Assembly (NCBI RefSeq): GCF_009389715.1
Contig: NW_024067680.1
Location: forward strand, 496,001 to 560,000
From: Phoenix dactylifera
Taxonomy: Eukaryota > Streptophyta > Magnoliopsida > Arecales > Arecaceae
Direction of reading: 5' to 3'
DNA: 64,000 nucleotides
Position 1 is the stretch's first letter. Each line of letters opens with the position of its first letter. This document shows positions 1 to 14,160 of this stretch, one piece after another. The notes under the pieces were generated by a model. It did no database searches and was not told where the DNA came from. It worked only from the letters and a program-made list of their open reading frames with translations. The translations under genes and the position numbers were made by a program.

Positions 1-2007
1 GAGAATTCAGTTGAATGCTGATTGGTAATTCAGATAATGGACGCAAGCAAAAGCTTTGGATAGCAATCATCATGCCAGTTTCAGTGGTGATAATTTTGTT
101 ACTGGGTGTTTTCTTATACTGTTGGCATAGGAAAAAGCTCCAATTGAAAGGTAATCTATGTTGGTTTGAAATAATTAAAATGTTTTGGTAGGAAAAAATA
201 CAGTAGTAAAAATTACTCATACAACTAAAGAAAACTTCTTTCTTCTGTTCAAAACAGCCAAGCAAGAACTGAGCCAGGAACTTCAATTACTAGGAACAGA
301 TAATATTGCAGCGGCATCTCATAAACTCAGTGAAGGACCAATTGATGGCGAAGGCGAGAAAGTTCCTGATTGTCCTCTGTTCAGTTTTTCTACCTTATTA
401 GCAGCAACTAATAACTTCTCTGCTTCCAATAAACTTGGAGAGGGTGGTTTTGGGCCTGTCTACAAGGTATCATTTCACCTCTTAATTTTAATTCTTTAGA
501 ATACTGAAAAGAAGCATACCTTGTGATTTCTTTTGTAGGTGGCCAGTTGTTTTAGATCCACCATGCAGGAAATCTGCTCTAGTATTTGAAACTGATTTAA
601 GGCCAAGCAAGGCTTGATATATTTTGGCTGAGGATGTATATATTTGGTGCGAGAGTCCTCTAAATACAAATTAATTCTCTCCTTCACCCCTCAGCTAACT
701 TCTCAACAAAGTAGAATTAGATACTGCTGCACCTAAGTTTTCCTCAAAAAAGCACCCCATAGCTAAGGGACCCTTTCAAATTGCCACTCCAGAGAGTGAA
801 CTAGAGAAGAAAATGTTCCCCTCCTAAGAAAGTAACTAACCTCATCTTTGGATACCTGTTACCAAGGCCTAAAAGGATACAGTTTTCTTGATACCCAACT
901 ATGATATTGTCATTGTAGAAACAAGTGCATCTCTGGCACCACTAAATAAATTAGAGCTTTAGCATCTAGTCCATTAGACGTTCTCCATCCCAACCTAGAA
1001 GTAGCCATGAGCCAAACAACAATAACTTTAATGCTAATGCTCATAGGAATTGGTTTGTTCTCAAATAATTTTATGCTTCTCTGCTTGGAAATCCTTAAAA
1101 TCTTCAAATTCCTAACTTTTTCTTGGTTCTTTTAGTGCATGAACATAATTCTACAACAGTATAAAGTGAGAACAAAATCCAAGTAAAGGTGTTTTTTTTT
1201 CTCAAATCTTTGTCAGGGTATGCTGGAGGGACATGAACTAGCGGTAAAAAGGCTTTCAAGAAGTTCGGGACAAGGAGTGGTGGAGTTCAGAAATGAGATA
1301 TCTCTTATTGCCAATCTCCAGCACAGAAATCTTGTTAGGCTTCTTGGTTATTGCATTCAAGGGGAAGAGAAGTTGTTGATCTATGAGTACATGCCCAACA
1401 AGAGCTTGGACATCTACATCTTTGGTTAGTCATTATGGATGCGTCCTACTGTTGACATGCTATTTCCTTCTTCATATACAACTGAATCAGAATTGCTCAT
1501 TAACATATTAATGGTGCTTGCAGATCCAATCAAGGGAGCAGAATTAGACTGGAAAAAGCGTCTTGACATCATTGAAGGGATTGCTCAAGGGCTTCTTTAT
1601 CTCCACAAGTACTCGAGACTCAAGAGTTATTCATAGAGATCTGAAAGCCAGCAACATACTTCTGGATGGTGAAATGAACCCGAAGATATCGGACTTCGGA
1701 ACGGCAAAGATCTTTGAAAGGAATGAATCACAGGCGAATACAAACAGGGTGGTCGGTACATAGTAAGATATCGATTCTTCCATAATTTTATTTGTTCACA
1801 AAATGTAAGTGTTCATATTAGTTACTAAAAGGCATTGTTGAATTCAGTGGTTACATGTCTCCTGAGTATGCAATGGAGGGCCTCTTCTCCGAGAAGTCCG
1901 ATGTTTTCAGCTTCGGTGTTCTGCTTTTAGAGATTCTCAGCGGCAAGAAGAACAGAAATCTTCATTGGCAAAACCAATCTCTAAACCTTCTTGGATATGT
2001 AAGGAAT

Positions 2008-2093
<86 letters not shown>

Positions 2094-2476
2094 TCTAATT
2101 TTCATTGGTTTTTCGCAATGAACCTTGTTTTAATTTCATAGGATTTTGACAAAGTTGACATTAGCAGGCCTGGGAACTATGGAAAGAAGGGAACATCTTG
2201 GAGCTGATGGACCCATTGTTAGGTGACCTCTGCCATTTGGAAGGGTACTCAAGATGCATTCAAGTGGCTCTTCTGTGTGTGCAAGATGTCCCTGAAGACA
2301 GACCAACCATGTCAGAAGTTGTTTCCCTGCTGAGTAATGAAAGCATATCTCTGAAAAGTCCTAAAAAACCTATTTTCTCTTTTGGAAGAACTATGGAAAT
2401 AGTTTGTCTGCCTTCGAGCACAAGAGAGGAATGCACTGCAAATGATATAACTGTTTCAGCTATGGAAGGTAGATAG
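1..2476 (+). pseudogene. G-type lectin S-receptor-like kinase, copy 1 (5'-truncated by window, frameshifted)
   Basis: Membrane-bound Ser/Thr receptor kinase of the SRK/S-domain family. Visible exons are 34-150 (transmembrane segment, AIIMPVSVVIILLLGVF), 192-466 (juxtamembrane and glycine loop [11 protein letters not shown]), 1217-1424 (AVKRLS lysine), 1524-1762 (catalytic segment, DFGTAKIF), 1848-1998 (MSPEYAMEG) and 2168-2476 (C-terminal lobe to TAG). Exon borders are GT-AG and phases agree, except that exon 1524-1762 is 239 nt where copies 2, 4 and 5 have 238. The extra base lies near 1622 and gives a stop just before the HRD motif, so the kinase is broken as read. The ectodomain exon would lie left of the window. 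The stretch is near-identical to 21675-24101, showing recent tandem duplication. If the extra base were a sequencing error, the kinase would be open. Confidence 0.85.
2011..2090. repeat. (TA)n microsatellite in S-RLK intron
   Basis: About 80 bp of uninterrupted TA dinucleotides just inside the intron after the MSPEYAMEG exon of copy 1. The same intron of copy 2 carries a shorter run (23679-23719), so the array has changed length since the duplication. Confidence 0.95.
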
Positions 2477-2680
2477 AACTACATTCCTCAGGTCTTTGTG
2501 TATTTCATGTTAGCCGCAACAAAATGAATGGAATTTGTTTATTAATTTCTTCCCTATTCAATCTTTCGTATTATGTGTAATCCCTCCAATTTTTATATAT
2601 GCATATTAATCCCTATAATCTTATAGTTCCAACAAATTCGAAGCCCTTCACGATAATTCCAACGAATTGTTCTAACACTA

Positions 2681-4490
2681 TGTTCGTCCGATTCCTGTTT
2701 ACCTAAAAATATGCTAAACAGATCGTTGTTAGAACCGACAAACAAAGTTTAATTTAATTGTATTCTTACCTTTCCTACGCGAAGAATAGCGGTTGTAAGA
2801 GGTCGATCCACAGGGAGGCGATTGGAGTTGCATAAAAATAAAAACGTTCACTCGAATTCAAAATCGATTTTTGAATGGTAGAATAAAAACATTACTTTGA
2901 GGATGTTAAATGATTCTCTAGTCTATCAGAGAATGTTTTTCATTTGAAAATAACGAAAAGACAGATACTTGGAATCGAAGAACATTTATAAATTTAATAA
3001 AATATTTAACTATTCAAAGAAAAATTTTGGCATGGATGAAAACAGTACTTAGGAAGATTGAAGCCTGGAACATAGACTGAATGAAAGAAAATTTCATATA
3101 TTGCAACTAAAACAAGAATTCTAGAATGCATAAAATAAACTGCAGAAATTAAACTTAACCTAAAATATGAATTGCATAAAAGAAAAATTAATAGATTGCA
3201 TAAAAGAACAATTACAAAAGTAAAATGAAGATTGGAAGCCTAATGCGTCCTCCTTCTACAAAATAAAACATAAAGAAAACAAAGAAAGAAAAACAAATCA
3301 CTTCTCTTCTCCCTCTCTCTCCCACGGTGGACCTTCAACATAAAATAATATTTTTTTTCTTTCTTCTTCCCCAAAAATAGAGCTTCCTCTATTTTTTTTC
3401 TTTCTCACTTGAACCAGCCGATGGCCTCTTCCCCTCTGTTCTTTGGCTCCACCGAGCTCACCTCCTCCTCCTTGGACCCGCCGGCCACCACCCAAACCGA
3501 GCTCTCCTCCCCCTCCCCCTCTCCTGGCCGATGGCCTCCTTATATAGCTCGCCCCCACCTCTTGAAGCCGGCTGAGAATCGAAACGGTGGCGGGATCACA
3601 GACGCGGAAGATGCCGATGATGATGCAGAAGACGGCTACGTAATGCAGGCTGGGATTGCTGGGATCACGGCTTCGGAGCGCATCACGGGAAGCTGGAATT
3701 CAGGGAAGAGGGTTGTCCGGGATGCTGGGAGGCTGAGATTTGGAAACGGAAGGAGGGAGGCGCGGGCTGAGGCGCGGGGATTTGGTTGCAGACGGCTAGA
3801 GACGCGGTGGAGACACGCTGCGGGACCACTACTAGCATCACGGGAGGCTTGGATTCCATGGGAGAGGGGCTGAGACCTTTGATTCGGATGAAGGGCTGGC
3901 CGCGGGGAATGGGCGCACGAATGGGAATGGGTCGCAGACGGCTGGAGACGCGCTGGGGATGCGGCCGTCCTGGCTTCGATCGCGTTGATGGCATGGAGGA
4001 AGAGAAGGTGCTGGCTGAGACGGCGACTTGATGCTGGTTGACGGGTGCTGCTGGGGCGGAAGAAGCGGCGGAGGAGGTGGAGATGGGAGGGATCACCGAG
4101 GAGGTGATGATGGCGTGATCCGTGGACGGCTGGGAGGAGAAACGGGCATTGCTGCATCACGGAAGATTTGGATGTTGTGGGACCGCTGGAAGAGAAACGG
4201 GCGTGGGAGGCTTGGTCACAGAGGAGGAAGCTTGACGCGATCACAGGATAGGCTGGATCTTTTGATGGTGCAAATGTGCTTGATTAGATCATGGCAGGAT
4301 TGGGCCCGCGCGGTTTGGGGCCATGATGCATCTCTCTAAACCCAATCTATACCAAATGCGCATTTAAACTTTAATTTATAATAACCTGTGCCAAACAACA
4401 ATATAATATTAAACCAGTGAATTTATCATTTTTAGTCAACAATAACACTAATTTTGGTGACATGTAGGTCGCATTTTTGTGCTCTCATCA
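2681..4490 (-). mobile_element. Solo LTR-like element, family 1, minus orientation
   Basis: A 1.81-kb insertion in the 3' flank of S-RLK copy 1. Copy 2 has the uninterrupted flank at about 24290-24310, which defines the ends. Read on the minus strand it starts TGATGAGAGCAC and ends GGACGAACA (TG...CA), flanked by cacta and cactg, a 5-bp target duplication with one mismatch. The same termini occur at 9520-11201. The minus strand has a TATATAAG box at about 3539-3546 following a GC-rich segment. The motif GGTCGATCCACAGGGAGG (plus strand) lies near its 3' end. Long open frames at 3409-4339 on both strands are composition artefacts of this GC-rich promoter part. No coding domain, PBS or second LTR is seen, so a solo LTR is the best reading. 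Confidence 0.7.
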
Positions 4491-5595
4491 CACTGCAATA
4501 GATAGTTAATCTGGACTATGAATGTTTTGCATGAAGCATGATATATAGATGAACTGTCTTTAGAACTTACGATTTCATTGTTCTAAAATCTAAAGCATAA
4601 TTTACAGAACCTCAAGCCGAGATAATATTCCAACCAAAATGATGAAGCCAGACTACAACTGTTGCAAGACATTATTTATTATCTTATTTTATGTAGATTC
4701 AATGCACAATTAAAATGAGATGCAGAAACTGAATAATATGAGCAAACTAATTACTTGTCAAGAGCCTATTTTGTAGTGTATAACTTATTAGGTCAGCCCT
4801 AATCAACCAACTTAATGATATGAGTGCCGCCCTAGTTTTCAACTTGCTAAGCTGCAGTTTGTGCAACAGTTTTAAGTTGCATGTATACTTCCATGATCTA
4901 AAATTCTCTTGATGTTATTAACCTTCGATCTTGGTTTACATTATGTTAAAATTAAATCAGAATATATAGGAAGGAATATATTGCCAGCTAGGGTTAATCC
5001 AATATACCTAGTGTAGTTTGTGCATCAATGTCCAGTATGCATACTATTATGCAAACAAACTTTAATGAATTAAATTTATATATTAAGGGCTGATATTACG
5101 ATCACAAAATCTCTAATTTTAAATAGGTCTTATGGGGATAAACACCAAATTTTATCAGCTTTAAATTTCAACATGTAATTAATGTAAAAAAGTTACCTGA
5201 TACAATTCAGTTAGGAAGTACCATGACTAGTTGTCCTCAATACCTATCAAAAGGTCAGAGGTGACTATGTTAGAAAGCTAAGTTGTGAGTTGCATAAGTC
5301 TTAGATTAAAAATATTAATCTAGATATTTTTCTTAATTTTATTTCAGATTGGATAATTATAATGATTGGAAACTTGAAGGCAACCTAGACTAGCTAGTTC
5401 CAGGGGCAAGTGTGCTAATTAGCAAGTCGTTTGAGCTTTGTCACTTGTTTTCCTTCATTGCTTATTTAAATCAGCTATCTGCCAAGATAATTGATGGACT
5501 ATATCTGCCAAGATAATTGATGGACTATTTACAAGTATCATTGGATGATGTCAAGTGAGAAGACTATCAGGATTAGCATCATGAGATGATAGTTT
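4491..5595. other. S-RLK copy 1 3' flank, no gene recognised
   Basis: Bases 4491-4760 match the 3' flank of copy 2 at 24302-24560 closely. The rest is AT-rich spacer. I see no coding exon or RNA gene. A short direct repeat (tatctgccaagataattgat) occurs twice near 5476-5520. Confidence 0.6.
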
Positions 5596-6059
5596 CACTA
5601 CAACAAAGTAGGGTTTTGCCGACTGTTTTACGCCGACGCTAACAGAAAGCGTCGGCAAATTTCGAAACAGGGCCGACATACTACGACGCTTTTGTAGAGC
5701 GTTGGGTAAAATTGAAATAAGACGACGCTTCAAAGCGTCGTCGGAGGAAAAAAGGCCACCAAACGCACGGATCCTCTGCCTTTTTCCCGATCCCCCTGCA
5801 TTTTCCCCTCTCTCTCTCTCTCTCGTGCGCGTGCGGAGGAAAAAAGGGTTAGGGCAACAAACCCTAACCCTTTCATCCCCAGCCGCCATCATTCCCCCCT
5901 CCTTCCTCCTCGATCATCTCCCCCCAAATCCCCCACCGAGCTTCGGATCCCCCTCCCCCTCCGGATCCCCCTCCCCTTTCGAGCTTCGAGGACGACCCCG
6001 CGCCGTCGAGAAAGGTGTTCTACCCCTCCGAGCTGAGGATACGGCGGTGGCGGCGGGCG

Positions 6060-6550
6060 GGATGTGGTTCGACGAGAACATACCCTTGGAGGAGGTGTTT
6101 GATAATCTGAGATGCACGCGGGAGGGCATGTGTTCTTTCCGTCACCACCTCAACTGACATAGATTTGTGAGACAACCCTCATGTATGTGCTTTTTGTTTT
6201 TTAATCTAGCTGTTGATTTTTTTTTTTGAATTTGTTTGTGGTTGCAGGAGAGCAAGTTTCTAAAATTCTTGGGGTTCATGTGGAATCCGCTGTCGTGGGT
6301 GATGGAGGCGGCGGCCATCGAGGAAGCCCAGGTTTTCTCTGGTGCATTTCTTCTTCTTTTTATTTTTTTTTTCTGTGACGAACCCATATGGGTTCTTGAT
6401 TCTGTTCAACAGGGGAAGCCCCCAAACTGGCCGTGGCAGCCCAGGTTGCCCTGCTTCTTGATTTCGTGGGGATTATTACCCTGCTTCTAATCAACTGGAC
6501 GATCAGCTTCATCGAGGAGAACAACGCTGGAAACGCCGCGGCAGCCTAGG
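6060..6550 (+). pseudogene. Captured plasma-membrane H+-ATPase (P3A-type) gene fragment
   Basis: Three pieces of the N-terminal region of a plant proton pump are recognisable. The first is ENIPLEEVFDNLRCTREG at 6077-6130. An exon opens after a proper acceptor at 6248 with [18 protein letters not shown] and MEAAAI. A further exon starts at 6413 with GKPPNW, followed in another frame by [20 protein letters not shown] and NNAGNAAAA. Introns are retained, so genomic DNA rather than cDNA was captured. The part between TREG and the next exon has decayed, residues after MEAAAI are lost, and about 28 bases resembling the GCGGCAGCC segment disrupt the frame before DFVG. Catalytic domains are absent; it cannot make a pump. 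Confidence 0.88.
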
Positions 6551-7502
6551 TTACTGTGCTCTCCATTCCCTGGACATCGGAAGCGATGAGGTTGTCACAG
6601 TTGCTAATTGATAAGGCTTTTTTTCCCTATATAATTGATTAGTTTTGATAGTATCTGACCTTCCTTTTGATAATATTTCTTGCTTACTTGGTGAAGTTTA
6701 TTGTAATGGTTAAGACTGCAAATTCATAAGGAGTGGACCATTTTTGACAAATTAGGAGTAAATTAGGATGGTCTTTTTTGCTGTAAGGAATATCATCAGA
6801 CTACTGCAATTATTGATAAATCATATGACAGCTTTCTAGTCTAGGGTGTTGTAAATTGGGCTAATCGATATCTCAGTGGTGGTGGAGTTGGGAAAGGACA
6901 GGGAATCTTTATGAAAAAATTACTCCTAATAAGCACCAATTCAGGGCAGGGGATAGCAAGAACCAGCTAAGATGTTGATGATCCTTTTAAGTTTTAAGTG
7001 TTTACAAGTCTACCACATAGGACAAGTTTGCAAGTGCTGTATTATGGTCGTGTTGCAGTGCTGTATCATGAAAAATGAAATGCAACTAATAGTTAATTTA
7101 GGCATGCACTCAAACAGCCCAACTATATGTAATCTTGTATATGATCTGTCCATCTAAGCAATGGATATAGCTCTCCTGTGTAGGGAGCATTTTCATTAAC
7201 TACACATCTCTTGTTATATAAATGTTAGTATGTATGTTTTCATCATTCAGTAAAACATTCTTGCAGACCCGAGTGTTGAGTTTATTGGTTTCCTTATATA
7301 TCTTGATAGGTATTCTACTAAAAACATTATTTAGTGAATCATTTATTTGTACTAATAAAATTATACTATAAAGTATTTTTTTTTACAAGCTTTTTGGATA
7401 AGATTTGATAACATGGCTTCTAGTTCATGTCATCTTGCCCTTATTTCCAAAAATTTTTTCTGCCAAGTTTTATGCTAATATATATCTGTTTGTCTCATCT
7501 AG

Positions 7503-8198
7503 TTCCTGGGGAATATTATTGTGCTTTGTATGCTAGTGGCAGAAGATGTGATTTTGATCAAAGACCTGAGCTTTCTAAGGGAAGTGTGGAATTTGTTGCT
7601 CCTACTGAATATATGGTGCGGCCACCAGTATATTTTTTCCTTATTGATGTGTCAGTATCTGCAGTTCGGTGTGGGTTGCTTGAGGTAACCACTTTTGACT
7701 CTGTTAAGCTCGTCTTTATTTCTCTGTCTACTTTCATACCCCTGATTGTTATATTCACTTTGTGATCACAATTTTTGTAATTTTACTCCATTTCTTTCAT
7801 CTGAAACATGGAATTCATGTTCATTTTCAACAAATTATGCAGATTGTGGCAAAGACCATAAAGTCTTGTCTTGATGAGCTATCCGGCTTCCCTAGGACAC
7901 AGATTGGCTTCTTAACTTTCGATAGTGCATTGCATTTCCATAATTTAAAGGCATGTATTATTACATTCCAATGATCTGAACGCTGAACATAGTTACTCTG
8001 TTGATCTTATGGCAATTTTCTGCTCCTATAATTCCACTTTTGCAGGTAGATACTTTTGTCCTATTTTCTTGATGATGCTTTAGGATGAGCAACCTTGCTA
8101 TCAATTAACTATTTTTGTTCTTCCAGTCTTCCTTGACACAGCCTCAAATGCTGGTGGTAGCAGATCTGGAGCTGAATCCTGTCCCTGATACTTTGTAG
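7503..8198 (+). pseudogene. Captured Sec24 (COPII coat) gene fragment
   Basis: Encodes part of the zinc-finger-to-trunk region of a Sec24 protein, the cargo-binding COPII subunit. Exon pieces are 7503-7686 ([46 protein letters not shown]), 7843-7950 (IVAKTIKSCLDELSGFPRTQ, IGFLTFDSALHFHNLK) and 8127-8198 (SSLTQPQMLVVADL, then a stop). Acceptors at 7842 and 8126 are canonical. The donor after HNLK reads gcatgt where gtatgt would be expected. The joined frame is open up to the TAG at 8196. Only about 120 residues of a protein of roughly 1000 are present, so this is a transposon-carried fragment, not a functional gene. Confidence 0.9.
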
Positions 8199-8732
8199 AT
8201 TGTTTTTTATGGAGTTTGATATGTATATGTTTTTTATATTTTCAAAGTACATTGTAATTCATAACTTTTTATGTAAATTTAATCATATATGACAATATAA
8301 ATATTTCGAATGATCTGAATATTTGTGCCAATTTCAATGTGTTCATATTGTATAATGTGTGTTTTATGATATATGTAAATTTATGGAGTTTGATATTTTT
8401 AATTTTTTTTAAAAATAATTACATTTTCCGACGCTTTAAAGCGTCGGAACAAACCGTCGTAGCACGCAGGTTTTACAAAACCAACGGTTTTTACCGACGC
8501 TTTTTAGCGTCGGCAACCGTCGGCGAAAACCATATTCGCCGACGCTTTATAAGCGTCGGTAAAGTCCGGTTTTTGCCGACGCTTTTATGTAGCGTCGGCA
8601 AAAAGTTTTCCCACTCCGGTATCGCCAACACTTCTGCGACGCTCTTATTAGCGTCGCCGGATCTTTAGCCGATGCTTATAAGCGTCGCTAAAGGCCTAAA
8701 AAGCGTCGAAAAAGGTAAGTTCTCCTGTAGTG

Positions 8733-9400
8733 TTTTATTGGATTGGTGGAAGTAATCTAGATCTAATAATAAAAGGGAATTGTTCTATTGAGAGCGAGGT
8801 TATGATCTCATCAAGAATATCTTTCGATAAAATCCTATATTTATCGGTTTTCCTGTAATAGATGGACCATAGTGTATATTTTGTACATGAGATTACTTAC
8901 CCTTGCAGGTGGATATTTTAGTGGTAAGTGCCATATGGTATTGTTTTGGAAGATGACATGAATGTATGCAATTGTTCTTTTATTTGGTGGTTTAATTTAA
9001 AATTCCTAACATCCAATATTTGTCTAATGTAAAGGGATGAGGCATTACCTTTTCACCTATGGGCTATTTATTTTCTTTTGTTTCTTTTTTGGCATCAAAA
9101 GACTGCATGGATTTGATCAAGATGCATCAGAGTGGTGCTGCAGGATAGATCAACTACTGCAAGAATTTATTTGTGGATGTAACTGCAGCACAACCATCAC
9201 CATATAGGGTTATGATTTATTGCTTTATTATTATTTACTAGTTAATTACATGTAGTTTTGCCCATCTAGATGCCATTCTTATGAAGTATATTATTGCAAG
9301 CATGCGTGTGTGATACATTATTATTGTTAAATGCAGTGTTAGTATCCCTATGATTAAATCACTAAAGCTCGCTTATTTTTGCAATGAGAGTTTATGTTAA

Positions 9401-9487
<87 letters not shown>

Positions 9488-9519
9488 GGTTTATACAGCC
9501 ATCCACTATCTACACCATG
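8733..9519. repeat. Spacer with (AT)n microsatellite at about 9402-9484
   Basis: AT-rich spacer between CACTA A and the solo element. The only distinct feature is an 80-bp AT-dinucleotide run. The open frame across it (IYIYIY...) is a repeat artefact. No gene is recognised. Confidence 0.7.
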
Positions 9520-11201
9520 TGATGAGAGCACAAAAGTGCAATCGTCAGACTATTTTAATTAGTATTTTAGCTAATGATTAATAATAAAATTAACTAATTA
9601 ATGTGGTATTTGTGTTTGAGTGCAGTAATCCAAGAAACCAATTAACATTAGGATTGAGTCCAATGCCCGGCAGCCCGAGCTCAAGTCATCTTCCAGGGCC
9701 TGCCTGACTTCATCCCGCGATACAACACAACATCGCGAGCATCTCCGTGTCCGCATCCAATGATCCAGATCAGATCCCTCCCAGCAAGACAGATTTCCTT
9801 GCATCCGTGCCAGGCCATCTACATCTTCAGCGTCCCCACCTCCCGGAATCCCTTGATGCAAGCCGTTCCCACCGTCCGCTCCCAGCATCTTTCCTCTTCC
9901 GCTTCCAATCCCGACGATCCCGCACCGTGTCTTCATCGCATCTCCTTCCGTTTGTGATCAAGGAACCGCAGCCGCGTCCAAGCTTCAGCCAGCATCCGCA
10001 GATTCAAAACGCTCCCAGCCATGAGGTGTCTTCCGTGATCTTCCCATCGTGCCAGCCGCGTGCCAGCCCGCCTCCTCACAGCTGCCATTCCGGATTTCAC
10101 GCGAGTGAAGATCCCCAGCTCTCCCGCATCCGTGAAAGAAGCCCCATCATCCTTCCTCTTCCGCGTGCAATCCCGGGCGATTCACCTCCCAGCAAAGAAG
10201 ATCCCAGCGCCTCCCTTCCGCATCAGCAGCACCCGAAGAAGGAAGCCAAGTCCCCACCTTCCGCTTCAGCTCCCAGAGATTCCGCATCCATGGCCCAAAG
10301 AAGGAAGTTCACGCCTCCCTCCCGCTGATCCCGCCTCCACCACATCTCCAAGGGTCTATAAAAGAGAAGAGGAGGAGCTTGGGGAGGGGGTGTGCTCGGT
10401 TGGGGTGGTGGCTGGCTGGTCGAAGGAAGAAGAAGGAGTTTGGCTCCTTCGGTTTGTCCAAAGAAACAGGGGAAGAGGCGGACGAGGGAGAAAGAAAAAA
10501 AGGCATTGCTCTGTTTTCAACTCCATTGAAAACAGAGCATTGCAATTTTTTTAGTTTTTTTTCGGTTTGAGTTTTTTTTAATTTAAGAAGAGCAGTGTAT
10601 TTTTTTTCTGTTTTAGTGTACTTTAGTTGAAAGTTTTTATTGAGAAGTATATTTTGAGTTTGAAAGCATATTGTTCTTATTTTTAGTTTTATTTTAGGTT
10701 TTGTTTTGAGTTTTAAATTTTTGAGAGTTTATTTGGGTAGGAAGTTATATTTGTTCTGCAATTTTAATTTCTGTTCTGCAATCCATTAAATCCTCTTTCA
10801 TGCAATCTATATTCTAGTCTACAATTTTTCTAACACTGTTTTCATCCATTTTGATTAATGTTAAAGCTTTTCTTTAATTAGTTAAATACATAAATACTCT
10901 TTAAATCTGACTACCTGTCTTATAGTTAATTTCAATTAAAAAATATTCTTCGGTAGACTAGAGAATCCATCAACATTCTCAAAATAATGTTTTTCTTTTA
11001 TCATTCAAAAATCGATTTCAAATCCGAGTGAACGTTCTAATTTTTATACAACTCCAATCGCCTCCCTGTGGATCGACCTCTTACAACCACTATTCTTCGA
11101 GTAGGAAAGGTAAGAGTAAAAATTTAAAATTTAACTTTTGTTCGTCGGTTCTAACAACGATCTGTCTAGCATATTTTTAGGTAAACAGGAAAGGACGAAC
11201 A
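9520..11201 (+). mobile_element. Solo LTR-like element, family 1, plus orientation
   Basis: Starts TGATGAGAGCACAAAAG and ends GGACGAACA, the same termini as the reverse strand of 2681-4490, with flanks ccatg and ctatg (5 bp, one mismatch). It contains a GC-rich upstream region (9640-10340), a TATAAAAG box at 10357 and an AT-rich downstream part with the CTGTGGATCGACC motif near 11070, which matches the reverse complement of about 2800. The two copies share terminal zones but diverge in the GC-rich middle. Open frames at 9747-10554 show no recognisable domain and are probably chance frames in GC-rich promoter DNA. Confidence 0.7.
10357..10364 (+). promoter_or_regulatory. Putative LTR TATA box
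   Basis: TATAAAAG follows a GC-rich, C-biased 700-bp segment and precedes a purine-rich stretch, the usual layout of an LTR U3/R boundary. The reverse-oriented relative has TATATAAG in the comparable place (about 3539-3546, minus strand). Confidence 0.5.
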
Positions 11202-11427
11202 CTATGTGTAAGGTCAACCCTTTTTTTATTAGTACACTTATAATAGTGCATCAATTAGGAAAGAGCTATTGAATCTGAGTACATGACCTAGTAGAGTTCA
11301 TCAGGATATCTTGACTCTAGACCAAGTTGGTGGGTCAGGCTTAACTAATGGGCACAACAGTGACTCTTAGACATGAGGCTTTGTACTTTAATAGGGGTTG
11401 AGACCGAAGGTTGAGTGTCCTACCTAG

Positions 11428-11834
11428 TGTTATAGTCCCACATTGACTAATAAAAGGGATGCCATATGGGTTTATTTATCTGGGCTAGTCCTCCTAACAG
11501 TTTAAGCTTTTGGACTATGAGTCTATGATAAGTGGTATCAGAGCCCGGCCGATTATATGTCGCAACCTTTATAAGTCAAGTGGGCCCCTCATTGAGGGAT
11601 ATATCAGGATCGAGGAGGACCTCATAAGGTTGAGTAGAACTTGGGGCATTGATGGGCTCCCATCTCTCGAGGAGGAGCTAACCATGACTAGAGCATTATG
11701 AGATTGGATAGGGGAGATTGTCATAGTCCCACATTGACTAATAAAAGAGGTTCCATATGGGTTCCTTAGCCCGAGTTGGTTCTTCTAACAACCTAAGTTT
11801 CTAGGTGAAGTTTCTAGGTGGTGAGTCCATGACA
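11428..11834 (+). mobile_element. TRIM element, family B (miniature LTR retrotransposon)
   Basis: Two direct terminal repeats, 11428-11530 (TGTTATAGTCCCACATTG...) and 11719-11834 (TGTCATAGTCCCACATTG...GACA), enclose about 190 bp. Two bases after the 5' repeat comes TGGTATCAGAGCC (11533), the primer-binding site for initiator tRNA-Met. Immediately before the 3' repeat is a purine tract (GGATAGGGGAGAT). There is no gag or pol. These are the defining features of a terminal-repeat retrotransposon in miniature. The flanks do not give a clean target duplication (cctag versus ttaag). Confidence 0.8.
11435..11445 (+). promoter_or_regulatory. snRNA-type upstream sequence element in TRIM-B LTR
   Basis: GTCCCACATTG matches the plant snRNA USE consensus RTCCCACATCG at 10 of 11 positions. 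About 26 nt downstream lies TTATTTAT. It recurs in the 3' LTR at 11726-11736. Function is inferred from motif and spacing only. Confidence 0.4.

Positions 11835-14160
<2,326 letters not shown>

Larger units (their letters stand above)
5596..8732 (+). mobile_element. CACTA transposon A (non-autonomous, carries two host-gene fragments)
   Basis: Starts CACTACAACAAAG and ends TTCTCCTGTAGTG, flanked by ttt on both sides, the 3-bp target duplication expected of CACTA (En/Spm) elements. Both subterminal zones (about 5620-5745 and 8425-8710) are packed with GACGC...GCGTC palindromes, the type of repeat that binds the transposase in this superfamily. No transposase coding is present, so it depends on an autonomous relative. 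The interior holds spliced-gene fragments of a plasma-membrane H+-ATPase and of Sec24, both on the plus strand, making it a Pack-CACTA type element. Confidence 0.88.

Noticed and set aside
3409..4339. Several 100-200 aa frames on both strands
   Set aside because: GC-rich promoter part of a solo LTR-like element; both strands open, no domain, not conserved in the copy at 9520-11201.
6060..8198. Functional H+-ATPase or Sec24 gene
   Set aside because: Only short parts are present, with internal losses, and both are enclosed by CACTA ends and a target duplication.
9384..9581. Open frame of repeated Ile-Tyr residues
   Set aside because: It is the translation of an (AT)n microsatellite; the same holds for frames over 13783-14160, 15958-16252 and 23678-23884.
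11533..11545. tRNA gene suggested by TGGTATCAGAGC strings (also at 17049, 31030, 43611)
   Set aside because: These are primer-binding sites complementary to the initiator tRNA 3' end; no cloverleaf surrounds them.
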